Notes: generated by a model from the letters alone, not told the origin. 64,000 nt of DNA from Bettongia penicillata ogilbyi (GCA_023548195.1 JAJHZJ010000695.1:879423-943422); one strand, 5' to 3'; shown: positions 23,560-33,776, counted from the stretch's first letter. Translations and numbers: made by a program.

Positions 23560-23632
23560 CTGTCTCTGTGTGTGTGTGCATGTGTGTATGTGTGTGTGCA
23601 TGCATGCATGTACATGTGTGTGTGTGGTCCCA
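23560..23632. repeat. (GT)n-rich microsatellite in the HAL1 3'UTR
   Basis: TGTGTG and TGCATG runs. The same place in other L1/HAL1 copies (2,700-2,728) is also GT-rich, so it is part of the element family. Confidence 0.85.
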
Positions 23633-23760
23633 CCAACTACCCAGATACTGAAAAGTTTTAAGAGTTACAAATATTGTCTTTCCATGTAGAAATATAAACA
23701 GTTCACTTCTGGTAAGTCCCTTAAGGCTTCTCTTTGCTGTTTACTTTTTCATGCTTCTTC

Positions 23761-24861
23761 TCATTCTTGTGTTTGGAAGTCAAATTTTCTTTTCAGCTCT
23801 TGTCTTTTCATCAAGAATGATTGAAAGTCCTCTGTTTCATTGAAAGACCATATTTTCCCCTGAAGTATTATACTCAGTTTAGCTGGGTAGGTGATTCTTG
23901 GTTTGAGTCCTAGTTCCTTTGACTTCTGGAATATCCTATTCCACGCCCTTCGATCCCTTAATGTAGAAGCTGCTAGATCTTGAGTTATCCTGATTGTATT
24001 TCCACAATACTGGAATTGTTTCTTTCTAGCTGCTTGCAAGATTTTCTCCTTTAGCTGGGAGTTCTGGAATTTGGCCACAATGTTCCTAGGAGTTTCTCTT
24101 TTTGGATCTCTTTCAGGTGGTGATCGATGGATTCTTTCAATACTTATTTTTCCCTCTGGTTCTAGAATGTCAGGGCAGTTTTCCTCGATAATTTCATGGA
24201 AGATGATGTCTAGGCTCTTTTTTTGATCATGACTTTCAGGTAGTCCCATAATTTTTAAATTGTGTCTCCTGGATCTATTTTCTAGGTCAGTTGTTTTTCC
24301 CATGAGATATTTCACATTCTCTTCCATTTTTTCATTCTTTTGGTTTTATTTGGTGATTTCTTGGTTTCTCAGAAAGTCATTAGACTCCATCTGTTCCATT
24401 CTAATTTTGAGAGAACTATTCTCTTCAGTGAGCTTTTGAACCTCTTTTTCCATTTGGCTAATTCTGCTTTTGAAAGCATTCTTTTCCTCATTGGCTTTTT
24501 GAACCTCTTTTGCCAATTGAGTGAGCCTATTCTTCAAGGTGTTATTTTCTTCAGCATTTTTTTGGGTCTCCTTAACCAAGGTATTGACCCGTTTTTCATA
24601 CTTTTCTTGCATCTCTCTCATTTCTCTTCCCAGTTTTTCCTCCACCTGTTTAACTTGCTTTTCAAAATCCTTTTTGAGCTCTTCCAAGGCCTGAGCCCAC
24701 CTGACATCCCCCTGGGGTGTCTGGGGTACTGAGGCCCCGCCCTCCACATCTTTCCCTGATGGCAAGAATATGTCCTCGTCATCAGATCCGAATGTTGGGA
24801 TCATTTGCATTTGTTGGAAAAAACTCTCTATAGTCGTATTTTTCTTCCCTTTTCTAGGCAT
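23761..24861 (-). pseudogene. L1/HAL1 ORF1 protein gene with one nonsense codon
   Basis: It encodes the RNA-binding chaperone ORF1p of L1 type, which trimerises and coats element RNA. The frame is 367 codons and is open except for TAA at 24,346-24,348 (codon 172). The N-terminal piece (171 residues, MPRKGKKNTTIESFF start) has a basic start and a long coiled coil from about residue 45 to 165, rich in E/K/Q heptads. The C-terminal piece has the RRM-like domain (GKTTDLENRSRRHNLKIMGLPES) and the CTD (AARKKQFQYCGNTIRITQDL, RAWNRIFQ). The stop falls between the coiled coil and the RRM, so the RNA-binding part would be lost. A Met 6 codons after the stop gives a second open frame of 188 residues. 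One lesion in 1.1 kb indicates a fairly recent insertion. Confidence 0.92.
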
Positions 24862-25699
24862 TTTCCCAGCCAGTTACTTGACTTCTGAGATTCCTGTCCA
24901 ACCCTGCCTAGATCCGCCCATCTAGTGCTTGGGGTCTGAAGTTCAAATGGGCTTTCCGCAGCAAGCTTTAGTTCTGGTGCTGGGGTGGGGGCAGGGCCAC
25001 CTCCCAGGCTCAGTTCCCTCAGGGGCTTTATGCAGAGACTTTCAGGAACAGATTGGTTTGGGGGGCACCTCCCAGGCTCAGTTCCCTCAGGGGCTTTATG
25101 CAGAGGCCTTCAGCAGTGGAGCAGGGAGGGGCAAGGCCTTCTCCCAAGCTCAGCTCCCTCAGGTTGTTTATGCAGAGATTTTCAGTAATGAAGATCCTGC
25201 CTGCTGCTGGGGGAGTTCTGAGGCCACCACCGCCACGGCCGCACCGCCGCTGCCTCCGCTGCTGCCCATACCTCTGCCTCCACAGCTTCCTGCCCCCATC
25301 TCTGCTGCGGCCGCTTCCTCCCAAGGGGGCCCGAGTCACAGAGACAGCCCGCTCCCCCTCTCGTCCAGCCCAGCCTTCTCTCTCACTGACCTGTAGCTTC
25401 TGTGGGTGGAGGGACTTTCCCGGCTGCTGGAGCTTCCGTCCCTGAAGCCTGCTTGGGTGAGCTTCTCTGGGGCCGCGTCCAGGGCAGCGCTGGGGTTGGG
25501 TTCGCTTTCTGGGGTGCAACGGACCCTGGGGACGGCTCTCCAGGGCTCTCTGGCACGGAAATCTCTTCCACTCCGTTTCTGTACCCCTTTTCAGTGGTCC
25601 AGAAGTTATGGGGGTCTCTTTTTACATTAATTCTATGGGCTGTGGGTTGGAGCTCGTAAACGTGCGTCCTTCTACTCTGCCATCTTGGCTCCGCCCCCC
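24862..25699 (-). promoter_or_regulatory. HAL1 5'UTR / internal promoter
   Basis: An 840-bp GC- and CpG-rich leader in an otherwise AT-rich window. It starts with CCAAGATGG on the minus strand (25,679-25,688 on plus as 'gccatcttgg'), the type of YY1 core found at the 5' end of human L1. It contains three tandem monomers of 68-72 bp (24,998-25,200) near its ORF1 side and a CpG-dense block at about 25,200-25,560. L1-type elements use internal Pol II promoters in this region. Open frames on both strands here are products of GC content. Confidence 0.75.
24998..25200. repeat. Three tandem ~70-bp monomers in the HAL1 5'UTR
   Basis: The motif 'ctccca-ggctcag-tccctcagg' followed by '-tttatgcagag' starts at 25,001, 25,069 and 25,141, giving periods of 68 and 72 bp. 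The third monomer is more diverged. Confidence 0.88.
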
Positions 25700-25715
25700 T
25701 GTGTCTATATTCTTT
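25700..25715. repeat. Target-site duplication of the HAL1, right copy
   Basis: Exact repeat of 22,715-22,730, directly abutting the HAL1 5' end. Host ORF2 continues without loss into 25,716. Confidence 0.93.
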
Positions 25716-28700
25716 AAAGAAATTGGTTTATAATTTTCTGCCTCTGTTTTGTCTCTTCTTGGTTTAGGTGTCAAAATCATATTTTTATCATAGGAAGAAT
25801 TTGGGAGAACTCCTTCTTTCCTAATTTTCCCAAATAGTCTATATAATGTTGGGATTAACTGTTCTATAAATATTTCATAGAATGCATATGTAAATTCATC
25901 TGACCCTGTAGATTTTTTCCTAGGGAATTCATTTGATGGCTTGTTCAATTCCTTTTTCTGAGATAGAATCATTTAAGTATTCAACCTCCTTTTCTGTTTA
26001 TCTGGGCAATTTATACTTTTTAAAATACTCTTCCATCTTATTTAGATTGCCAAATTTATGGGCATAAAGCTGGACAAAGTAGTTTCTAATTATTGTTTAA
26101 ATTTCCTCCTCATTGGAGGTGAGTCAACCCCTTTCATTGTTCATATTGGCAATTGGGTTTTCTTCTTTCTTTTAATAAAATTTTCCAAATATTTATCAAT
26201 TTTATTAGTTTTTTCATAAAACTAATAATTAATTTTATTTACTAATTCAATACTTTCTTAATTTCAATATTATTGTTCTCTCCTTTGGTTTTCAGTATTT
26301 CTAATTTGGTATTTACTTGGGGACTTTCAATTTGTTCTTGTTCTAACTTTCTCAGCTGCATGCTCAAGTTATTGGTCTCGTCTTTCTCCATTTTATTCAT
26401 ATAGACATTCAAAGATATAAAAATTCCCCTAAGAACTGCTTTTCCATTATCCCATAAGATTTGGTAAGTTGTCTCATTATTGTCATTCTCTTGAATGAAG
26501 TTGTTGATTGTTTCTATGATTTGTGGTTTTACCCACTCCTTCTTTAGGATTAGATTATTTAGTTTCCAATTAATTTTTGGTTTATCTTTCCATGGCCTTT
26601 TATTATATATAATTTTTATTGTATTATGACCTGAGAAGGATGCATTGACTATCTCTGCACTGGATTGTTAGGTTTTTATGCCATAGAACATGGTCAATTT
26701 CTGTATATGTACCATGTACTGCTGTGAAAAAGGTATATTCCTTTCTATCTTCATCCAATTTTCTCCAGAGATCTATCGTACCTATCTTATCCAGAGTTTT
26801 ATTTACTTTCTTAATGTCTTTCTTGTTTATTTTGAGGTTAAATTTATCAAGTTCAGAGAGGGGGAGGTTGAGGTCCCCCACTAGTATAGTTTTGTTTTCT
26901 GTTTCCTCCTGCAACTTCCCCAATCTCTCCTCTAAGAATCTGGATGCTATACCACTTGGAGCATACATGTTTAGTAATGATATGATTCATTGTTTATGGT
27001 ACGTTTTAGCAGGATATGGTTTCCTTCCTTATGTCTCTTGATTAGATCTACTTCTGCTTTTGCTTCATCTGAGATTATGATTGCTACCCCTGCCTGCTTT
27101 TCTTACATCAGCTGAAACACAGTATATTCTGCTCCACCCTTTTACTTTTACCCTGTGTGTACCCCCCTGTTTCAAATGGGTTTCTTGGAAACAATATATT
27201 GCTGGATTATGGCTTTTAATCTATTCTGCTGTCTATCTCCATTTTATGGGAGAGTTCATTTCATTCATATTCACAGTTAGGTTTACAATGTCTTTCCCTC
27301 CATCCTCTTTCCCATCATTTGTGCTTTTAGTTGTCCTGTCTTCCTTCCCCTTCTCAATAGAGTTTTCACTTTTGACCACCACCTCCTTCAGTTTTCCCTT
27401 CCTTCTTTCAGCCCCTCCTCCATTCTACTCCCCTTTACCCTTTCTACTTCTTTCCCCCCCTTTTGGTTTCCCTTCCCCTTTCTTCCTCCTTCCCTACTTA
27501 CTGCCTATAGAGCTAGTTAGATTTGTATACTTGTTTATTGTTCCCTCCTTGAACCAGACCAGATGAGAGTATTGCTCAAACAATGCTCTTCTCCCTCCCC
27601 TCTTTCCCTCTACTATGATATAATTTTATACTTCTTCCTGTGATGTAATTTATCATTTTCTTCTTCCTCCTTTTTACATCTCCTGTTACAATCCCTTCAC
27701 ATGCTTAAATCAAGTTTTTATCATCACATTTACTTTATACCCATTCCCTCTGTCTATGTATATCCCTTTTACACTTCATGATTGGTGTGCAATTTTCAAG
27801 ATTAACATGTATTATCTCCCCTTATAGGAATGTAAACAGTTTCCCCAGATTGAGTAACAAGTTTTTCTTTTCCCCTATTTATCTTTTTATTTCTCTCTTG
27901 AGACCTGCGTTTGAAAATCGAATTTTCTGTTGAATTCTGGCCTTTTTGTCAGGAAGGTCTAGAAATCCCTTATTTCATTGAATTTCCATCTCCTTGCCTT
28001 AAATGTTATGCCAAGCTTTTATGGGTAATTGATCCTTGGTTGTAGTCCCAGTTCCTTTGCCTTATGGAATATTGTATTCCAGTTCCTTCAATATTTTAAT
28101 GTACAACCTGCAAGGTCCTGTGTGATCCTGACTGTAGTACCTCAATATTTGAATGGTTTCTTTCTGGCTGCCTGTAGTATTTTATCCTTCACTTGATAGT
28201 TCTGGAATTTGGCAACAATATTTCTTGGTGTTTTTAGTTTGGGATCCCTTTCAGGAGGTGAACAGTGGATTTTTTCAATGACTGCTCTGCCCTCTCAATC
28301 TAGCTCTTCTGGGCAGTTTTCCTTGATGATTTTTTGGAAGATACTGTTCTGACTCTTTTGTTCATCATGGTTTTCCAGCAGGCCAATAATTCTTAGGTTT
28401 TCCCTCCTGGATCTATTTTCAAGTCAGTTATTTTTCCAGTTACATATTTTACATTTTCTTCTATCTTTTCATTCTTTAGATTTCATTTGACTGATTCTTG
28501 ATGTCTCATAGAGTCATTAGCTTCTACTTGTCCAATTCCAATTTTCATCAAATTGTTTTCTTCAGTTAACTTGTGCATCTCTTTCTCTATCTGTCCAATT
28601 ATTCCTTTTACAGAATTATTTTCTCCAGTAAGTTTTTGTATTTCCTTTTCCATTTTTCCAATTTTCAGTTAGGTTTTGGGTTTCTTCCATTTATCCAATA

Positions 28701-29130
28701 TTCCCTGTTAGGTTTTTTGCTTCCTTTTCCATTTATTCAATTTTCCTTTTTAAAGAGGTGTTCTCTTGAGAGAATTATTTTTTCATGCTATTAAAATCAT
28801 TGGCCAATTTTACCTCTATTTCCTTCTTCAGTTGTTGGAGGAGAGCTCTTTGTCTATGCGAGAAGTTCATAGTCCCTTCTGAAATTTCAGGTAGGGATAC
28901 AGTCTCAATTCTGACCTCTCTGGTAATCATGTTTTGATCCTTGTCCCTATAGAAACAGATCCTTCCTGTCAATCTTTCAGTCTGTCCTGGGCTGTGTGTC
29001 TGCCACAGTCTGTCTCTTATTGGATTCATCACCCCCAAAATTTGGTCAGATTCTCTTTTTAGAGGTATCTGAAGGAGTTTGTCTAAGAGTTTATGTGAGT
29101 AGTTGCTCTCACTCCACCATCTTGGTTCAC
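25716..29130 (-). mobile_element. Host L1, 5' part (ORF2 N-terminal, spacer, ORF1, 5' end)
   Basis: Continuation of the L1 broken by the HAL1. ORF2 RT N-terminal part at 25,716-25,972 ([27 protein letters not shown]). Endonuclease domain at 26,624-26,968 (YAPSGI, GDLNLPLSELD, DHVLWHKN). The ORF1-ORF2 spacer of about 0.6 kb (27,300-27,900) is pyrimidine-rich on the plus strand. ORF1 is degenerate at 27,905-29,038, with its N-terminal piece open at 28,775-29,038. The 5' end is near 29,127 (CCATCTTGG on plus). Intact at the 5' end but cut at the 3' end, the reverse of the usual L1 pattern. Confidence 0.88.
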
Positions 29131-29867
29131 TAAAGTTTTTTTTTTAAGACAAAATCATATTTTCATAACCTTCAATAGAAGCAAACATAGTTAAACAGAC
29201 TTCACAGGCAAACTAAGTCTACTTACAGATTAAACTAGACTTAGAAGTTTTGTAATGGGCTCATTGAGAAGGGAAGTAAATCTCAGTCATTTGAGATTAT
29301 TTCACAAGAAAAGCAAATCAAACTATGTTAGGGACCTTTTACTCCTTTATGGTTTCTTTATCTCAGGAATGTTTGAGACCTTGACTAAATTTTAAGATCC
29401 CATGAGAGCTCAACTAGCTCTCCTAACTAGGAAAAATGACCATAAACCCTAAATAACAAAGAATAATAAAAGGAAATAAAAATTGTCTTACAAGACTATC
29501 AAATGACTTCTCTAGAGAACTAGGTAAAATCATAACAAAATTGATCTTTAATTTCAAGAATCTCAAAGAATATCATGAAAGTAAGAGGTCGAAAAGGAGC
29601 CTATCAATACTAAACAAAGGAGAGAAGATAATAGGAAATAAAATGGACAGTCTTGATAATGAAAATACAAAGAAAAAATTTTTCACAAACAGAATCAAAG
29701 CAGTTATCCTTGGAAAGCAAATATTTAAGTGAGAAAAAAATATCTTTCCAGTAAATGTCTCTGATAAAAATCTGACATGCAAGATAAACAGAGAATTGAT
29801 CCTAAGATATAAGGATAGGGAGAAACGTGGCATAACGGACAAAAATCTGTCCTCAGAGCTAGGAAGT
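29131..29867. repeat. Distal 5' block of the receptor unit (copy of 46,820-47,575)
   Basis: It aligns with 46,820-47,575: 'gttaaacagacttca', 'gggctcattgagaaggga', 'agagaattgatcctaag'. It ends abruptly at 'ctaggaa', where it joins proximal 5' flank sequence. No gene is recognised. Small open frames within it are shared by both copies but have no family features. Confidence 0.82.
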
Positions 29868-30060
29868 TAGAAGTATATTCTACCTTTGTACTAGGTTGGT
29901 AATGACATTGGTCAAATATTTTCATTTCATTTTGTTATAATGGTAATTGTATGACTATTTCCCTAAATCTACTTATATTTTTTTGCATGTTTTCATAAAG
30001 TCTTCCTAAGTTTCTCTGATTTTTTTTATATTCTTCATTTCTTACACTGCAGTTCTAATC
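29868..30060. repeat. Orphan 5' flank fragment
   Basis: It matches 20,535-20,640 and 44,845-45,050 (proximal-distal receptor 5' flank), then runs directly into an L1 5'UTR/3' flank segment. No receptor lies beside it. Confidence 0.8.
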
Positions 30061-30615
30061 TATTACTATTACTGTAACCCAGATCCAAGCACAGGCAAAA
30101 AAAGAAAATCCTGTTTCAGCACCACCAGATATCCCTGCAATCACACTCTGATGAGTCTTTGGATCCTCACACTGTCTGTGGGTTGAGAGCTCCAGAAACA
30201 GCCACTGCCCCTGCTGCCACAGCTGCTGCCCTGATGCTGCGGCCAACCCAGATCTTGCTCCCCTCTCAACTAGTCTGATACACCTTTCCTACTGACCATC
30301 TCTGTTATCTTTAGCATTTGTGGGTTGAGAAATCAAGAAGCCACTACAGCTGCCAGTTATTCTGTCCCCTGAGCCCTGATATGGCCTATCTCTGCCAATA
30401 TGCTCCACACTGGACTTCATTTTTTTTTCTCAGATTGGTGCAAGACTCCTGTAGACTTTGAAGGTAGTCTTACACTGGAAATTTGTTTCACTCTGTCATT
30501 TTGTGTATTCTGCTTCTCTGGAATTTGTGTAGAGAAATTTTTTTAAAGGTGCTTGGAGGGGTTTAAAGGAGAGCTCAAGTAAGTCCCTGCTTTTGCTCTG
30601 CCATTTTAGTTCCAC
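30060..30615 (-). mobile_element. L1 5'UTR fragment, minus strand (copy of 9,381-9,925)
   Basis: It closely follows 9,381-9,925 ('acccagatccaagcacag', 'caccaccagatatccctg'), including its right-hand continuation into receptor 3' flank. It is part of the duplicated unit and not an independent insertion. Confidence 0.8.
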
Positions 30616-31411
30616 TCTGAGTTTTCTTTACTTGTATTTCTGTATTTTTATGCTAATTTTGTGTATGTGTTTATTATTCCCTTCAAATACTGAGTACATT
30701 GCTGGGACAGAATGACCTAGATTTATGTGTAAATTGTGATATATTGTTATTGTGTTGACCTTATATGATTATCTGTCCATACACTCGTACCTTTGTGGAT
30801 ATAAGTTGCTTCCAAGAAGTCTGATTTCCCTACTCTGGATCATTTTACAAATGAGGAAACTGAGGCAAACAGAGTTTAACTGACTTAACCAGGGTTACAC
30901 AAATAGTGTATAGTGTCTGAAGACAGATTTGAATCAGGAAAAAAGAATCTTCCTGAATACAGGCCAGGCACTCGATCTACTGTAGAACTTTACTGACCCA
31001 AGTTCCCTTATGATAAAAGTACCCCAGATTACAAACTGAATTGCTATGTAACCACATCTTTAACATTCCTGTGATTTCTACCCTGCCCCCTTGGTAGATA
31101 CAAAGCACAGCCACATTAGACAAAAAAGCCTGTGAGTAAAGAACGGAGACACAGTGGAATTTTCCCTTGGTTCCTTCACAAAATAAATATAGCAACTCAC
31201 AATTTTGTAGCACTTTGAAATTCACAATGACTCTTTCCATTAAAATTTGATGAATTAAGTAGTACTAGAAATATTATCACCATTTTAAACATGCAGAAAT
31301 TGAGGCTCAGAGAAATGAAGTTGACTGGTAGTCATAAGTCTAGTACCTATAAGAATAAAGTTAGGAAATGTTATTATCAAAGAAAAACAAATGACGTCAA
31401 ACTACATTTCT
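30616..31411. repeat. Orphan receptor 3' flank fragment without a receptor
   Basis: It aligns with 9,926-10,705 and 37,980-38,740 (for example 'ttggtagatacaaagcac' and 'ttttcccttggttcctt'). It contains the shared MAR1/MIR elements at 30,840-31,005 and 31,270-31,340. Alignment stops at 'actacatttctag' near 31,411, before any receptor sequence. Confidence 0.8.
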
Positions 31412-33040
31412 AGTTCTTTGGGGAGTGAGCAACCAGCTCCTCCTCCTTCAATCCAAAACAAATTGTCCAAATAAAGTCATCTTGGAGGTGTGTCCTTTGC
31501 CCCATACTACCCTTGTAGTCACTCTCAGGTGCAGACTCTAATGAGCCAGGTCCCAGTCTTAACAATACTCCACCCCTCTCCCCCTTGCTTCCAATTCTTT
31601 AGGAGTGGCTGGGCAGCAAAGGTACAAAGCACTTATCCCCAACCACCACAGGCAACTCCAACCCCGAGTCCCAAACTGTCCTTGGAGAATATTGCAAAAA
31701 TTACCATCTTGCTCCAGGGCTGAACTCAGAGCTTCTGGGTTCCTCCTCCTCCTCTAACGGGAGCGGCTATAACGGGAGCTAGCCACTCCCAGTACTCACC
31801 TACATGTGTCTGAAGGCAGCTCTCAACTTTTGCTCTTCCCTCATCAAGGTCAAAACACAGGCAGTTTTCTAATTCTGCTCCAGGGCTTCATTCCAAGCTC
31901 TCACCCTCCTTTCTTGCCTCTGAATACAATACACTCTCAAGGCTTTTACTCCCTGGCATAGTCCGGAGCCAGGTTAATGCACCCAAGCCCTGGCTCTGGC
32001 CATCTCCACCTTCTGGGGCACCACAGAACTATACTCACCACAACTGAGAAACAACAATTATCCCAGACCCACATAACCCCAGACATTCCTTTTACATTAT
32101 GCAGATCCTGCTGAGAATATGCCACAATGTATCAGCAAAAACCTCAACATACAGTGCTTCCCAAGTGGTATCACCTGGGGAGAGGTGTGGTCAATGCTCG
32201 TTTGATCTGCCCTGTGGTCCTTACCCAAGAAGGTACCCTGATTCCTTGAGAATGGGATGCTACTCCTCAGTGCTCCTCCTCCTTTGGGACTGAAAATGAC
32301 ACTGTTCCCCAGGGTCTCTGTTATCTTGAAACTGGAAGTGATACTTTCCCTTAGACCTTCCACTCCCTCTTGACTGAAATGTTTCCTCTTCCCCTTGAAA
32401 TATGACCCAGAAGTGGGTAAAGACAAAGGAACTGCCAAATAGTTGCTTCTCATGCCTCCCACTCTATCTTCATCTACTCTTCTCTGCCCTTGGACCATGA
32501 CACATAAATAGAGATAGGCAAGGGAGTTGCTTGACGATGTCTGTTGCTACATCAAATGGTAGCACAGGAGTACTCTATAATCTATTTCCGACTAAATGTC
32601 ACATCCCTTAGCATCTCTGTCTTAAGAGCTACTGAAGTTGCTGCTGCTTCTGTTACCAACACTTAATTTGAACAACTAGTGTTTCATTTACATGGGCTAT
32701 GGGTTAGTCTCCTTCTCCATCTCACAGACCTGTCTTTCTGACCTCCTCTGTTGTTTGGGTTTCAAGAATACCTCCCTCTGATGATTTTTTGGGTGTGCCA
32801 CTCCAGAATTTTTTTTGAGATGTTATTTGAGGAGTCAGAGGACATGAGTTCATATCCCAGTTCTGCCTCTTCCAACCATTCTGAAATTATGAAAGTCACT
32901 TATTCTCTCTAGGCCTCAGTTTTTTCATCTATAAAGTGAGGGGCTTGTATTTAGATTAATTCAATAGACTCTTTGAGCTCTAAAGTTATGATTGAATAAA
33001 ATGCAAACACTGAAGGTCATCAGATATAATTTCATAAAAT
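31412..33040. other. Unrecognised 1.6-kb sequence
   Basis: It is absent from the paralogous units at this place. The composition is relatively C-rich (many CCTCC and CCAGG words). A direct repeat 'tgctccagggct' occurs near 31,712 and 31,878, and a plus-strand AATAAA lies at 31,470-31,475. A plus-strand SINE fragment covers about 32,825-33,000. Open frames on both strands (e.g. 32,097-32,498) show no family features. It could be an LTR or a further L1 5'UTR, but I do not recognise either and make no call. Confidence 0.5.
32825..33000 (+). repeat. tRNA-type SINE fragment, plus strand
   Basis: 'gaggagtcagaggacatgag', 'tatcccagttctgcc' and 'ggcctcagttttttcatct' follow the SINE order, ending at 'gagctctaaagttatgat'. 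Confidence 0.7.
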
Positions 33041-33737
33041 CAATACATGAATAGGAGTCCTCTCTACAAAATTCCTAAATTATGATCTGCCAACTTATAT
33101 TTAAATATCTTCACCAGCTCAGTGACTTCAAGATTCAATGACTCTACAAAGCAGCTCTATTACACTGCCATAGCTCTAGATGTTAGGAAGTTCTTTTATG
33201 TTCTTTATTAGAAGAAAAAAACAAATGATTTTTCTCCCTATAACTTTTACCCTTTGATCCTAGTCCTTCCAAATGTAGCCAAAAGAGATCAAGGTCAAGC
33301 CTTCATCCTTCCAGCATCCCTTCCTTTCTCTATATGAATGCAGTACTCATGTCTCTCATTTGCCTTCTGTTCTCCAAGTTAAACATTCTTATTTTCATTA
33401 GTCATACCTAATTTAACATTATTTTGTTGATTTCCTCTGGATCTGTTCAAGCTTACTGTTTTTACACAAAGTTTTTTTTTTTTGGGGGGGGGGTGATTTG
33501 CTGCTTTTTCCTTGCCCCTGAGCCCAACACCTCTCTGGAAGAGAAATGAAGCAAGGTGAACATAGATATACTGCCTTCTCTTCTTTACTTGTTCGCAAGG
33601 GAAATACAATTAGACCTGGGCTCAATGTATTCACAAGACACATGATATTCAAAAAGAAAATCAGTTTTCCATGCTATTTTCAGGTATTGTGTTTCATGTC
33701 AGTAGGTACCTCAGTCATTACTTTTCATATCAGTTTC
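33040..33737. repeat. Distal 3' block of receptor unit C (copy of 7,440-8,105)
   Basis: Same order of landmarks as 7,440-8,105, with a G-run expansion at 33,483-33,493. It shows that unit C, like A, starts several kb to the left of its receptor. Confidence 0.8.
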
Positions 33738-33776
33738 CCTCTTCAGCCCTGACCTTCTAGGCTGTCTTGGACTGGA
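33738..33776 (-). mobile_element. L1 5'UTR scrap, left side of an interrupted fragment
   Basis: 'cttctaggctgtcttggact' resembles the minus-strand L1 5'UTR at 4,568-4,590 and 63,710-63,735. The matching continuation is at about 37,873-37,980, after the plus-strand composite element, so the composite lies inside this fragment. Confidence 0.5.

Larger units (their letters stand above)
22731..25699 (-). mobile_element. Nearly complete HAL1 (half-L1) retrotransposon
   Basis: A 2.97-kb non-autonomous L1 derivative with 5'UTR, ORF1, a long purine-rich 3'UTR and an A-rich tail, but no ORF2. HAL1 elements are known L1 relatives that keep ORF1 and rely on L1 ORF2 protein in trans. Reading on the minus strand: the 5' end at 25,699 has the GCCAAGATGG signature; the 5'UTR is CpG-rich with short tandem monomers; ORF1 is 24,861-23,761; the 3'UTR is 23,760-22,760; the tail is an A-rich stretch near 22,760-22,731. 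A perfect 16-bp target-site duplication flanks it. It sits in the reverse transcriptase region of an older L1 in the same orientation, making it the youngest element of the cluster. Confidence 0.9.

Noticed and set aside
24340..24732. 130-codon plus-strand open frame opposite the HAL1 ORF1
   Set aside because: It is antisense to the coiled-coil coding part and mirrors its composition. It has no independent family feature.
24929..25659. Several open frames on both strands, 60-163 codons, in GC-rich DNA
   Set aside because: They overlap each other in the HAL1 5'UTR, follow the tandem monomers, and reflect low stop-codon density in GC-rich sequence.
32097..32498. 133-codon minus-strand open frame in the unrecognised segment
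   Set aside because: No domain, no signal peptide and no paralog. The start and end have no supporting features.
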